The notes beneath the pieces are model-generated. The model had not been told where the DNA came from, ran no database searches, and saw only the letters and a program-made list of their open reading frames with translations. From positions 1-64,000 of the forward strand of contig QXCR01000033.1 in the NCBI GenBank assembly GCA_004380135.1: a DNA stretch of 64,000 bases, written 5' to 3'. Positions 1 to 11,305 of this stretch are shown here, piece after piece. Source of the DNA: Stemphylium vesicarium. Taxonomy: Eukaryota > Ascomycota > Dothideomycetes > Pleosporales > Pleosporaceae. Position numbers and translations under genes: made by a program. Positions within the stretch are counted from its first letter, which is position 1; every line of letters starts with the position of its first letter.

Positions 1-181
1 CCCCCCCACACACACACACACTTTCCCAATCATCCAGGGGTTTCGTACCTCAAACACACTAATTACTCTCGCAGTGCACCCGTGACGCATACAAGAAAAG
101 AAATCCAATACATCATTAGTTCATACAAGTTACCCACTGACACCTCGCTCATACATCTCCGTCTTCTCTCATTCTCTCTCT

Positions 182-955
182 CTAAGCAAAAATACAGAAC
201 CCCGCGGCGAGACTAACCCATGCGACTGCTGCCAGCAAACCCGTGTTTACCGAGGCTTTTGAGCCGGCGTTAAAGGGGGTGGATGGTGTTGGGGAAGTGA
301 GAGGAGAGGGCGAGGATGTGATTGCTGAAGTGGAGGATGAAGAGGAGAGGGGTGAGGACAAGGAGGGAGAAGAAGGAGGGAAGGGGGAGGTTGAGGTCGT
401 GGTGGAAGAAAAGGATGAAGGGGAGGTATTGCTTGTTGAAGCGAACGTAGGCGAAGAGAGAAGATTCGACTGTGAGGGCTTGTCAGTGTATGCTTCTTGC
501 AGTGGTTTGTAGTGGGTGGAACACAGAACCCAGACTTTGGGGAAGAACAGAAAAGACAGTAAGCTCACCACCAAAGATACAATGCCCGTCTCTTCACTCT
601 TACCACCCTCTCCCACCGTCGTACTCACCTCACTAGCTACCCCGACATCTCCATCCCCATTCCCCAGCCCAGCAACCTCAACAACCGGATAAAACTTGGG
701 CAAAAGCGCCTTGACGTCCTCGGGCAACTCCTTGTACCAAACCGGTTCAAACCCGCGCGACGGCATGGGCATGTTGGGCGTCGTTGGCATGGCCGTCTTG
801 AGCACGGATAGGATGGAGAATTGGGTTGGATCCATGGTTGCGGGGTCGATGGCACGGTTCATGAGGGTATCGGCGATGGCGACGTTGTTGTGGGGAAGTT
901 GGACTGCGGAGGCGAGGGCGAAGGTTGCGAGGGAGAGTTTGAGTGTGGATTTCAT
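182..955 (-). CDS. Secreted Ser/Thr-rich protein with GPI-anchor signal
   Basis: The start at 955 opens a hydrophobic signal peptide (about residues 1-18, LSLATFALASA core). A short ordered region follows, containing WYKELPEDVKALLP, then a low-complexity Ser/Thr/Pro tract, and the C-terminus is a hydrophobic tail (LLAAVAWVSLAAGFCIFA). This is the usual plan of a small fungal GPI-anchored wall protein. The continuous frame holds a likely intron at 470-568: donor GTGAGC, branch CTGAC, acceptor CACAG. It is 99 nt, a multiple of three and free of stops. Removing it gives about 224 residues instead of 257 and deletes an odd hydrophobic and Cys-containing segment. Function is unknown; a surface or wall role is inferred. 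The gene is sure, the splicing is likely. Confidence 0.75.
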   Translation of the reverse strand: MKSTLKLSLATFALASAVQLPHNNVAIADTLMNRAIDPATMDPTQFSILSVLKTAMPTTPNMPMPSRGFEPVWYKELPEDVKALLPKFYPVVEVAGLGNGDGDVGVASEVSTTVGEGGKSEETGIVSLVVSLLSFLFFPKVWVLCSTHYKPLQEAYTDKPSQSNLLSSPTFASTSNTSPSSFSSTTTSTSPFPPSSPSLSSPLSSSSSTSAITSSPSPLTSPTPSTPFNAGSKASVNTGLLAAVAWVSLAAGFCIFA

Positions 956-2902
956 TGTGGGGGTCTTGGTACTGGGTGGAGTTTGATGCGCGCGAAAGGC
1001 AGTTGTTGTGGGCGCGTAGAGGGAGAAGAGTGGGATTGGTTTTGTAGCGAGCGAGTGTTGGGTGTTGAAGCGAGAGAAATTCTTGATGGTGAGTCGAGGA
1101 AGTTGAGTGTATGTCGTTGTTGTAGTGGGAATTGGGAAATTGACTTGTTGACGAACAAACGCAATGTCGGAGTCAAGGGCAATGTAACGAGCAAACGGAC
1201 AAACGATCGAGGATCGCAGCGTCTACCGTACGAGACTGTTGACCGCCAATCTCGGGCCTCTGTTCGGACTGAATGATTCTCTGGTTCTGCGGAAAGTATC
1301 GCAATATTAAAAGTCGAGGATCAAAAAGAAAACAATGGTATCCGTCCGCGTGACTGGTTATGTGTTGCCAGGTACCGGTACCACACGTTCCTTCCTCGTG
1401 GCGGTGAAAAGCTGGATATTTGAGAACCTCGAAGTGTTGATTGGGAGACGCAAAAGTGCACTTTCACTGCGCGAGTAACGCTGGGAGATTATGGTGAGTG
1501 GTAAGGATATGAGTACAAGATTTTGTGCGCGACCAATGGGTAAGAAGTGATGATATGGAATGAAATTGTGTGCGACGATTGCAGCAACGGGGACTCGGTG
1601 TACAACAAGGACGTTTTGTTTCGCCAAATGGTTTGCGCATGCGTGAAGGAAGTGAATTGATCGCTGGAAACGGGGCGCGTAGTGAAAGGTGAAGAGCGCG
1701 ATTCAAACATTCCTCAGAAACGAAACCCAGGAGATGACATCCTCCTCTGTGGATACCTCACCATTCCACCCATGAGGCTCACAGATACACTCCGCGTCGC
1801 AGCCTTACTTCAGACGTATGGAAATGTCGTGGTGATGTTCGCCCCCCTGGTGTTCACGACGTCGAATTACTCGTTTGGCGCCAGAGTCTTGCGCTACGCC
1901 ACGCCATATCTGCGACCGTTGAAACAGGACCGACGTTTCGACATGTTCCTAGCGAATCCAAACGCATGATGCCTGAGAACTTGATGCGCCATAGATGGGA
2001 AATTACGAGGATCCTTGACAATAATCGCGTGGACAGAAATGGTACGAGCATCGTTTTCCCTTTTTTTTCGGTCCGAGAAGCAATCGTCCTTGTATGCTTC
2101 CAAGGTTGGTAACGGACACAAGGACAAAGTATACGGGGTAGCCCGCGAGATGATAGTTGAGATTTCCACCGCTCGATGAGTTCAGGCGGGACGTCTACGC
2201 CGACTGCCTGCGCTTTTCTCTATGCAACCTTAACATAGGTACCTGAATCTACACAGTCTCGGGAATAAACTACTATGTGTTTAGTAGACGGAAGAAGTGT
2301 AAGAATGAACAACAGAATTATTTCGGGGGCTCGGAGAGACGGGAACCTTGGAAGAGCGAGAAAGCCCTTGATCACATGGCATCAGCCTCTCGACTCGCAA
2401 AGTGGTTGCGCGGCACATTTCCTCGCTTGAGACTACACCCGTCGCTCGCATCGCATCATATGCTTCAAAAGGCACTCAATCCTTTCTCGCTAGCACTGCT
2501 GCCTGTCGTTACTCAAACGCGATTCGTCAAAACATGAGCATTCGCAAGGAAAATCACTCCGTTCCTGCGTTCGTCCGAAAAGGCTATTGTGGGGTCGACG
2601 ATCCAAGGTTCCCCGCGGTCCCAAAGTGGAACGAGCCTCGGTAGGTACGAATACGAGGCAGACATGCGTGATTGAGTGATGAACGTGACAGTATGCCATT
2701 GTCGACTAAGGCAGGTGCTAGTACAGACGGCACCTATGACCGACCTTGGTGTCTAGGCAGATGTTGGTGGTATAAGAGCTGTGGAGATGGTCGCCCCTCG
2801 GATGAAAAGCCGCTGCTACACACGATAGCTCGATAGCCTTGAACACGACACGCGTCACCTTTTGATACCCATCAAGACGGCGAGATAGCACCACAAGCAA
2901 AC
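956..2902. other. Intergenic, no gene supported
   Basis: This is the upstream side of two divergent genes. Open frames here, such as one at 1682-1969 on the plus strand, overlap each other on both strands, have no recognisable domain and show no fitting splice sites. I see nothing else in it. Confidence 0.6.
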
Positions 2903-3616
2903 ATGGCAGCTCCAGAGAACGTTGGTATTAAGAATCTGCAGGGGAAGTGGCAAATGGTGAGTCTCATGCATCAATATACTTTCAGCATCACATTCAGAAA
3001 GAAGAAGCTCGGTAATCGCAACTCTGGATCGCATCCCAACAACCCTTCTGACCGCAAATCACAGAACAAATCCCTTTCCGATGCCTTTGATCCTGTTCTC
3101 TCCCTCCAAGGCATCGGCTGGCTCACGCGAAAAGCCCTAGGCGCAGGTACCATAACGCAGCATCTACAAGAAACACCGACAACGGGCGAAGACAACGCGC
3201 CCACCATCAACATCAAAATCGACCAGTTCATAACCGGCGGCCTGAAAGGCTCCGTCGAAAACCGTATCTTAGACTGGCACTACCGTGAGCACACCGACTG
3301 GCTGTTTGGCACCGTCAAGGGCCGTTCTCGCTATTCTACTCTCCAGAAAGTCCAGGAGGAAGGCAAGAACGAAGGAGCGAATGATGAGGATATCAAATAT
3401 CTGGCTGATGGATGGCTGAAAGAAACTGAGAACAGCGAAGTCGTGGAGAGTTTTGTGGACAATGATGGGAATAAGTGGACGGCGTGGCAGGTTTGGGGGT
3501 TTGCGGAGATTGGGGGAGAGAGGAAGTTGACGAGGCGGTTCGTAGTTAGGAAGAAGGGCAAGAAGGAGGTGATAAAGGTCAGGCTCGTCTACGATTACTT
3601 GGGTGCGTTGGAATAG
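2903..3616 (+). CDS. Calycin/lipocalin-like small cytosolic protein
   Basis: Exon 1 is 2903-2956 and exon 2 is 3065-3616, giving 201 residues. The 108-nt intron (donor GTGAGT, acceptor CACAG) is in frame and stopless, so an unspliced reading gives 237 residues. Splicing joins KWQM to NKSLSDAFDPVLSLQGIGWL, which matches the N-terminus I remember for a fungal family of about 200 residues that starts LQGxWxMNKxLSD. The rest alternates beta-strand-like segments (IKIDQFITGGLKG, ENRILDWHYREH) and ends in VRLVYDYLG. From memory this family is a lipocalin or fatty-acid-binding-like barrel. No signal peptide is seen. The ligand is unknown. Confidence 0.8.
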   Translation: MAAPENVGIKNLQGKWQMVSLMHQYTFSITFRKKKLGNRNSGSHPNNPSDRKSQNKSLSDAFDPVLSLQGIGWLTRKALGAGTITQHLQETPTTGEDNAPTINIKIDQFITGGLKGSVENRILDWHYREHTDWLFGTVKGRSRYSTLQKVQEEGKNEGANDEDIKYLADGWLKETENSEVVESFVDNDGNKWTAWQVWGFAEIGGERKLTRRFVVRKKGKKEVIKVRLVYDYLGALE

Positions 3617-4090
3617 ATGCTTTGGGCATACAGAGTGTAGGCAGCTGTTGTAGGGCGGGGTCACGTTCAATAGGCTGCTCAATAAGATTTTCTGTGCAGT
3701 ATTGGATATGGCTCTTTGCCCTTCCGTATGCGTTGCTCTCTCGAATATGGCAGTCATGTCCCTCGAGTACATATACAGTCGCACAACCATTTCTTCCCTC
3801 ATCTGTACCACTCTGCGCGACCCTTGGGCATCACTTGGCACTTTAGCCGGACCCTCGTACAGTCAAGCTCACGCATCGGTGCAGATGTTTTCTATGTGTG
3901 CGACAATTTTGACCCTTGTTGAGTCGGTATGTATTGCGCTTCTTCGAGACTTAGTAACGTAGCGCACGTAACTCGTGCCAGGTTTAAATACTGCACCATA
4001 CTTGTCATCGCAGGCGCCACAACATCAGCCATACCTCTGAACGCGTCCTTTCGCATGCCCTGAAACCATCTGAAAACGCCGAGTTGCAAC
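3617..4090. other. Intergenic spacer
   Basis: Presumably the 3' UTR of the calycin-like gene and the promoter of the next gene. I see no gene or clear element. Confidence 0.5.
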
Positions 4091-4657
4091 ATGGCTGGCT
4101 CGAGCATCACGACTGATCTCTTCCTGGCGCTTATCGTCTTGACTTCAACGATCCTGGCCGTGATTCTGGTCTACCTCATCATCCACATCGTCAAACGAAA
4201 CAAGAAAACCCCTTGTTCACACCAAGACATTGAGCCCAGGCTCCTCGACCTCGAGACAGGCCGCGAATCTCGTCTGTCGCATCGCCTCTCCCGACAGCAG
4301 ATACAGCAAGAACACTATGAGGATCTGATGCAACACTACTCATCAGTGCCGCCTTCTCCTTCCATCGAGCTTCTTCCTGAGATCAAGACCAGTTCGAGTG
4401 ATGATAGGGCGAGTGAGTGGTTGGAACAAGGGGTCAGTGATAAAGGAGTAGAGGTCGTTCATGGGGACTCTGGTGAGAAAAGGCCGGATACGCAACAGAT
4501 GGCAATTCTAAAACCAAAGAAACAGCTGAGATGGGATTGGAGAGACGAGAAAGTGAATGGTGATGATGGACTGCCCAAGACGATCGAAAAGGTGGATAAG
4601 GATGGGATGGTTTGTGCAGACTATCGGCCGGAGAAGTTGGATGCTGCTACTGTTTGA
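4091..4657 (+). CDS. Single-pass membrane protein of unknown function
   Basis: A single exon of 188 residues. Residues about 9-34 form one hydrophobic helix (LFLALIVLTSTILAVILVYL) followed at once by basic residues (KRNKK), which predicts a short outer N-terminus and a cytosolic tail. The remaining 150 residues are polar and probably disordered, with a Ser/Pro patch (SSVPPSPSIELLPEIKTSSS). I do not recognise a family. The clear topology and hydrophilic tail support a real gene. It could be a small adaptor anchored in the endomembrane system, but nothing here proves it. Confidence 0.6.
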   Translation: MAGSSITTDLFLALIVLTSTILAVILVYLIIHIVKRNKKTPCSHQDIEPRLLDLETGRESRLSHRLSRQQIQQEHYEDLMQHYSSVPPSPSIELLPEIKTSSSDDRASEWLEQGVSDKGVEVVHGDSGEKRPDTQQMAILKPKKQLRWDWRDEKVNGDDGLPKTIEKVDKDGMVCADYRPEKLDAATV

Positions 4658-5460
4658 CTTGGATATAGCAAGGTTGACCAAGTTGTTGGTCCTGCCGAAT
4701 CATGATCGAGATTCTATAACACAATTCTGGCATGTAAGTAGGTAGTGCAGAGGACTTTTGACGCAGAAAGGATGATATATCGTATGACCATGGTATTCCC
4801 AGCTTTCATATTCGTTCGTAGTTTTGTCTTACCAAAGTCACTTCGCAGCCAAAGACAGCCAAGACTTACGCTGCTACCCGAGTCTGACAGCTATATATAA
4901 TCGCGTCGTCCCGCATCCGGCCGACTTGATAGCTAGCAGACGGCAAGGGAAGCGTAGATGTTTGTTGTGGTCATGTTATCTTGCCGGATGAAGCAAAGCC
5001 CATGCCGAGAAGAGCAAGGGAAAGGCTATGTTGGTGTTCTCGGGCGTGCGTAAGCTGGGGTTGGGACGTTTTGCTCGTAGAATTGACTGCAGGACGCTGA
5101 TCAGCGGAGATGCACATGCAGGGGGTGAAAGACGTTGCGGTAGGAACGTGGTCGAACGGTTACGCTAGGATCCAGCCGAGTTAGCGTAGAAGCTTGGGCA
5201 CCTGCAGCGACCAAATTTCACGAGTCTCGTAAACAACGACTGTTTGGGTTCGATGACTTGAACTATTCTTTCCCTCGTTCAACAATACGGCTACTCTTCC
5301 TATTGAGTACCGGTCTTTTCATCGTCGCGCCCCTCTACGCATACGTCACTGCACCTTTGGACAAGACCGAGTTGCTGCCCGCCCCACTCGCTTCCACCAC
5401 CCGCGAACCCCCACTGCACGAGCACACGAGCTTCTCCCTTCGCGTCACTCAACTACAACC
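4658..5460. other. Intergenic spacer and CKS1 upstream region
   Basis: An open frame from 5258 runs into the CKS1 start region in another frame and is not supported as coding; it is more likely 5' UTR. Nothing else is recognised. Confidence 0.5.
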
Positions 5461-5969
5461 ATGTCGGGCGATTTGGACATTGACTTCACGCGTCGAAACA
5501 AAAAGCCGCGCCCGCTTTCCGAGCACGAGAAGGAGAAGCTGGACGAGTTTGTCGACGCGATCCATTACTCGGCGAGGTGGGCTATTCCCCCAAGAAGCGG
5601 TCAGCGCAATTTGTACTGACTCCAGAGACAGATACTCGGACGACGCATACGAATACCGCCATGTCCAACTCCCCAAGCAGATGCTCAAGGCGATTCCGAA
5701 AGACTACTTCGACGGTGCGCGAGGCACGCTGAAGCTGCTGTGGGAGGAGGAGTGGAGGGCGCTGGGCATCACACAGGTATGCAAGTCAACTGGACGCGCA
5801 GATGGCATACTGACATGAAACACAGAGTTTGGGATGGGAGCACTATGAGGTGCATGAGCCTGAGCCACACATCCTGCTCTTCAAGTACGTCACTCTGCGC
5901 TCGAATACAGCAAACTTCTGACTAATTATCTGCAGGCGACCGATCAACTACCAGCCTCCTATGCACTGA
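5461..5969 (+). CDS. CKS1: Cyclin-dependent kinase regulatory subunit Cks1/Suc1
   Basis: Four exons: 5461-5576, 5632-5776, 5826-5884 and 5936-5969, with introns of 55, 49 and 51 nt and phases that agree. The 117-residue product binds the CDK (Cdc28/Cdc2) catalytic subunit and reads phosphorylated sites on its substrates. Diagnostic family segments are present: YSDDAYEYRHVQLPKQML, EEEWRALGITQSLGWEHY and the hinge and strand HEPEPHILLFKRP. A fungal-type insertion (DGARGTLKLLW) precedes the EEEWR helix. The start gives MSGDLDIDFTRRNKK, a basic N-terminal extension. The ATG at 5258 would add an unrelated stretch in another frame and was not used. Confidence 0.95.
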
Positions 5970-8871
5970 TGAAGACCGCACTTCCGCGCGGTTCCCGGCC
6001 TTCTTCACGTTAAACGCGACGCGCGCAACCACTGCGCAGACTATTACGGCACACAACCCAAGCCTTTTGCGATACCTTCTTGCTTCTTCGTCGATTTAGA
6101 GCGAGATATACGCTAGATATAACGACGATATGATCATGGCTGGACGAGTGACGCGCTGCATGGCCCAGACGAGGGCGCGTCTTACGTTCCATTATGCGAG
6201 GGCCATCGGAGCCCACATTTGTATATACGATTATCACGGCAGCTTTGTCGAGCACCTGAGCAATAGGCAAGGCACCATGAATTAGGTACACGGCTGCTGG
6301 CTGTTGCAGGAAACCACGACTGCTCCTACCTCTGTTTCTTCGACCTTGGTCGTCTCTCTTGTCTTTCACGAAATGTTGCCCAGCTAATTCGCTTTTGGCA
6401 AGACCGCGTCTATATCACCGAGAAACAACCATGCTGCAACCCAGCCAAACCTGGGCTAGCGCGTCCCGCACCCGTCTCTTCAACACAACACCTCGGGTCC
6501 CTGCGTCGCTCAAGACCTTGAGATCTAGAACTGTCTTCGCACCTGAGGGTTGTGACGACAGTGCTAACCAAGCTACACATCCGCCAAGTATGATTCGTGA
6601 CACTAGAAGCCTTGCAGAGTACTTGCACATGCGTGTATGGCCATGTAAGAGAAGGGTGGAAGAGATGCCGCGGCACCTTTTTAAACTTCACAAATTATCT
6701 CAATTTCCAAATCAGCAGGGCTTGATTAGCCACATGATGTGATAAAGTATGTTTGACCACGTGGGGCTCTTTCTCAGGTACAATAGCCTAACTTCATTGA
6801 TTACCGTGACTCTATAAAGTCAAAAGTAGCAACAACCATTGTTATCGGATAGGGTTGGGCATGTTCAGTTGTGGTGCGAGCACATCAGACAGCTGGGCAA
6901 TGGAGGTTCTTAACTGACCAGTCTACACCGCCAGCTGGCAAAGTACCGCATGCGCGCGGCGGCAATTCCGCGTAGATTCTCGGTGTAAATATGGACGTTC
7001 GTAATCACTGACAAATGGCAACTGGGACAACTCACAACTCAGAGGACTCCCACAGGGCTGCAACCATGGAGTATGTACTCCGGAGAAAAGCGGCCCGACT
7101 TTCCCAGAGATGTGCTTGGGCTGAGGATAGTCCACTCGCCTATGTTGTCACATGCGGATCTGTGGCCAAAGATCTCGTAATGCTAACCACCAACCCTTGG
7201 GTATGGAAATTTTGACGCGGTTGGGCGGAAGAACACATCCTCGGAGTCAGCCAGTCACGGCGCGCGGACTCTGAGCGCATCGCCTAGAAATCAAGGTTCT
7301 TTACGGGCCTTTGACATAGCGATAACGACCTAGGACACATTGTCCCGTTGTTGAGAAATTGAGACACGGCTTTAGCGAGACCGAGTGCGGTAGCGTAGAG
7401 CGCGTGCGGCTGGGGACCCATCTGTCAGTCTGCTGCAGCAAAACCCAAGTTTGAGGTCGTTGGAGATTCAAGGCTAAGCCTGCGATTTTACGTACTCAGA
7501 TGTAGATCGCATCCGATTTTCCAGCACCTCGGGGGCTTGGGGGATTTAGCGAGTTCCAATCCACCCGCAGTATGTATCAGCGTCTACCTGAGTCGCATCC
7601 AGTATGACATCACAGGTAGCATTATACTCGCTGACTAGGATTGGCGGAGGTATTCGGATCCTGCGCATTGCCGGTGGTCGGAGCGGGAGGCGTTTTGCCT
7701 GAAAGGCGAGCGGTGAGGTTTGCAGCCAGGGTTGGAGCGGAGCGGAGATCGCAATCGAGGGTCCTATTTATTCTAGGGCGCTGTGGAGAACGTACACGCG
7801 ACGCCCGTGCGGAAGCCGTTCATGCCCCAACCATGGAAGATTGGGAGCTCGTGTGAGATCAGCATTGCAAGGGGATACGTAAGTTTGAAGAGGAGAGAGG
7901 GAGAAAAAAAAACTCTTCCAAGAGTGTCGATGGCGGTCTTGTCTGCAGCACAATTAGTCTGCCACACGTGTGCGTTCTTTAGCCATGAGACACGGGCGAT
8001 AGAGGTAGAGTGTCAGATGCAAGGGCCCTCCGCAAAACGGTCGTTTACGAGGTGATAGACGAGAGATAATGGTGCGTAGTCCGGCTCCATACGTGGGTGA
8101 CGTGCATGTGCCAATGCTCAAACTATGGAGTATGGTAACGAGTACATAAGAGTAATTCCCGTAGACAGCTAAACCGGGACTTGTGTAGTACAGCAACACA
8201 GATAAGGCAGAGCTGGAGTAATGGAAAGATCAAACTATTCAGGTGGGGGAAGGGACGACTCGCCGCCATTGGCTCTGCCTGCCTCCCTTATCTCTCGGCT
8301 GTACGTAAGATAGAAAGCAGGAACCGCGCTAGGCCGCCTTCAGCCTACCTCCAAGGAGCATCCGTGCACCGTGCATCTCGAAACCCATCCCGAGCACATG
8401 TCTGCCACAAAAGACACTTCCAGCGCGCTCTCTCCAGGAAAACATTCCAATATCTACGACTGTCGCCCCCCGATTATGCGCCTGTTCACTCCCCACACTG
8501 GGTCATAGGTCTCCAGCTCCCAGCAGCCCAGGCTTCTACCCGCCTTTTCCGCCCGCCCTCGCCCCATCCTCTACATTTCTTGTAGACCTTCAATGACGGC
8601 GCGAACCATCAGTCACCTCATACTCCTCGCAGCCGTTACCGGCAACTTAGGCCCCTAATTAGGGTCTCGTTTGACACTCCGCTGGATTACTCAAATCTAT
8701 TTGCTTTTCCCGGCATAGCCCAATATCCCAAGTGACCTACCTATCTCCCACGCGATAAGACCTGCCACATACCCTGCTTCCGATAGCAAGATACTTGCAT
8801 CCTGATCCGGAAGCTAGCCAACGGCCCGTAGTCTTTCATAGCCTTATCGCACCCTTCCACGCCAGCTAGCA
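5970..8871. other. Long intergenic region upstream of the TamA-like gene
   Basis: This 2.9-kb stretch has no supported gene. An open frame at 6359-6742 contains an Arg/Ser/Thr-rich stretch resembling a mitochondrial presequence but nothing recognisable after it. Part is probably a long 5' region of the transcription factor gene, as is common for regulators. Confidence 0.5.
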
Positions 8872-11305
8872 ATGACGGCAGTAGCAATGCAGCAGCCGGC
8901 TATGGGCCCACGTCCTGTTGTCTCTATAGCACCAGCTCGCCCTCGCACGATACACAAGTCGCCATCAGGCAAGGAGAACCTGAGCAAGCCCACGTCCAAC
9001 AACGGCCCTGTCTCCAACATACGTTCAAGGAGGGAACGTCCTTGTGACGCCTGCAGAAGGAGAAAGAGTCGCTGTGTGATACACGAGGGTGCTGCCTTGT
9101 GTGTCTTGTGCGAGTTTCACAAGCAGGAGTGCACCTTTGTACAAAGTCCTCTGCCACGCAAGAGGAAGGTCGTCGACGGTGAGAAGAAGGACTCGCCCAA
9201 CAACACAAAGAAGAGGTATGTCTAGGCCTCCCCACTACCCTGCGTCAAAAGTGTCCGAAGACTCGCTTGGGGATATGGCAACTACCATGTCGTTTATGCT
9301 TTTTGCGGCACACTATCATGTCACGTGCTCACGTGTCACCGCGCCTTTCCTTTTTGTTCACCATGTGCCTTGTGGTTCCGACCACCACGACTGCTTTCAG
9401 ACACCCTCGTCGCGTTGTGTATCATGCGACTGAACGGGATGGCTGATATTGTCTGGCAGATCCGTCGACTCCGACCCTCCACCACTAGCTCTATCTACAC
9501 CCACCATCACAGCAACAGCGCCAAGTCCTCCACCACCACAACCGCAGCTGTCTCACCTAGCAAGTCTGCACCTGCCTCAGCTTGGAGAGACACTGGGCCT
9601 CCAACGACGCCAACATAGCAGATACATTGGTCTGAGTTCTCCTTTCGACTCTCTGCTTATTGGCCTTTCCCAATTCGATACCCGTAACGAATCTACCTTC
9701 GACCTTGGCACACTTCGACGAGTAAACGATCATGAATGTTTCATTATGTTGCCTGACGAGAACACACAAGACTTCGCCGGCGAGTCTGAGGCGTTGGGTC
9801 AGGTTGAGCAGCTTGTACACCCGCATGGTCCAGCTTTACTAGACCTGTACTTCCAAGTAGTACACCCAAACTACCCCATTATCCAGAAGCATCTTTTCGT
9901 TGAGCGGTATCGCAGTGGCGACCGAAGCTTCTCACCGGCCCTTTTGGCTGGCATGTACATCCTAGCCCTCAATTGGTGGTCCTGCAACCCCAAGCTTGCG
10001 AGCTACTCCAAGCCTGATGCTGCTCGGCTAGAAGCAATTGCAATGAAGGCATTGACTCTGGCTATGGAGCGTCCAAAGCTGTCGACTGTCCAGGCAGGCC
10101 TTTTGTTGCTTCAGCGTCCGGAAGCGGATTCATGGAGCCTGACAACACAACTGGTTGCCATTGGTCAGGAACTAGGCCTGCACTTAGACTGCTCATCGTG
10201 GTCCGTCCCTCTTTGGGAACGCGGGCTGAGGAAGCGCATCGCATGGTCATTGTATATGCAAGACAAGTGGAGTTCGTTGATTCACGGTCGACCGTCGCAC
10301 ATTTTCAACGCAAATTGGGCAGTGAAGCCCATCACTGAAGAAGACTTTGTTGAAGAAGGAGACGGATACGAGACACGGATAGAAGAGACAGAAGATGAGC
10401 AAGTGGAAAACCAACGAGGGCGGATTCTGTTCGCTCAGATGATTGCGCTTACCCAGATCATGGCAGAGGTCATGGACACATTCTATACCCAAACAGCCAT
10501 CCATGACTTTGCTAATGCAGGGAGAAAGTCGACTGAGCTGATCCTTGCACGCGCGAAACCAGTGCAGATCAAGTTACGGCAATGGCACGAGAAGTTGCCT
10601 GCGGAGGTCAAGATGAACACACCTGAGAAGGGCAAGCTCACCTCGACGGGTTACTTGCATCTCGCCTATTTTGCGACGGAGATCACCCTCCACCGACGCA
10701 TTGTACAGTCTCTGGATTCCACGAATCCTGATTCGTACGGTCTTTTCATGTGCCGCAACGCTGCGAAGACGCGCTTGATTTCTGCCATGGACTTCGTCAA
10801 CCGTCTTAAGCCAGAGCACTTGCAGGCGTTTTGGTACTTTGCCTCCAAAGTAAACTTTACGCTCATCGGCACCTTCGGGTCGCTTTTGTGGGCTACAGCG
10901 CCAGCCAAGGAAGAAGCTGAGTTCTACAAGCTGAGGCTGTGCGAATATCGCTGGACCCTCTCCGTCTCTTCTAAGCGCGCCGACTTTCTCGATTACGCCG
11001 TCTCCATGCTGGACGCGAGCCGTGCCATGCTCAGCAATCTTGCGGAAAAGCCTAGCCTGGCTGAGCAGATCAGTAGTGCTGGAGTGCCGCCTGCAGCGCC
11101 TCCGCGGCAGTACTCGTCGTTTTCGACCATGGCACCGCCGCAGAACCCCAACGGAGCAGGCAGATACGAACCAGAAGATATCGACATGGGGGATGATAAT
11201 GATCTCAGGAGGATGTCGTCTGGCGAGAGCTTCGAAGGTTTCAACGACGGATCGCAGTATGGTAGTCGGCCGCACACGGCAGGCAATTCGCCCAACTCAC
11301 AATGA
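8872..11305 (+). CDS. tamA: Zn2Cys6 transcription factor, TamA/Dal81-like
   Basis: Exons 8872-9215 and 9460-11305 give 729 residues. The 244-nt intron (GTATGT...GGCAG) follows the DNA-binding region. The zinc cluster lies at residues 58-87 with spacing C-x2-C-x6-C-x8-C-x2-C-x6-C (Cys 58, 61, 68, 77, 80, 87). The large second exon carries the fungal-specific regulatory domain (LLDLYFQVVHPNYPIIQKH, then LLAGMYILALNWWSCNPKL, LYMQDKWSSLIHGRPSHI). In Aspergillus TamA and yeast Dal81 this family acts with other activators in nitrogen-source use, including GABA and urea. The tail is Pro/Ser-rich and disordered. The Zn2Cys6 assignment is certain from sequence; the TamA name rests on remembered similarity of the middle domain and on length. 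Confidence 0.85.

Noticed and set aside
5258..5818. 186-codon frame across CKS1
   Set aside because: It reads the CKS1 exons in another frame at its start; the four-exon CKS1 model explains the region fully.
6359..6742. Frame with a mitochondrial presequence-like start
   Set aside because: Only the Arg/Ser/Thr composition suggested a presequence; no recognisable mature protein follows and a minus-strand frame overlaps it.
10574..11275. 233-codon minus-strand frame
   Set aside because: Antisense of the TamA-like gene, which has clear domain evidence on the plus strand.
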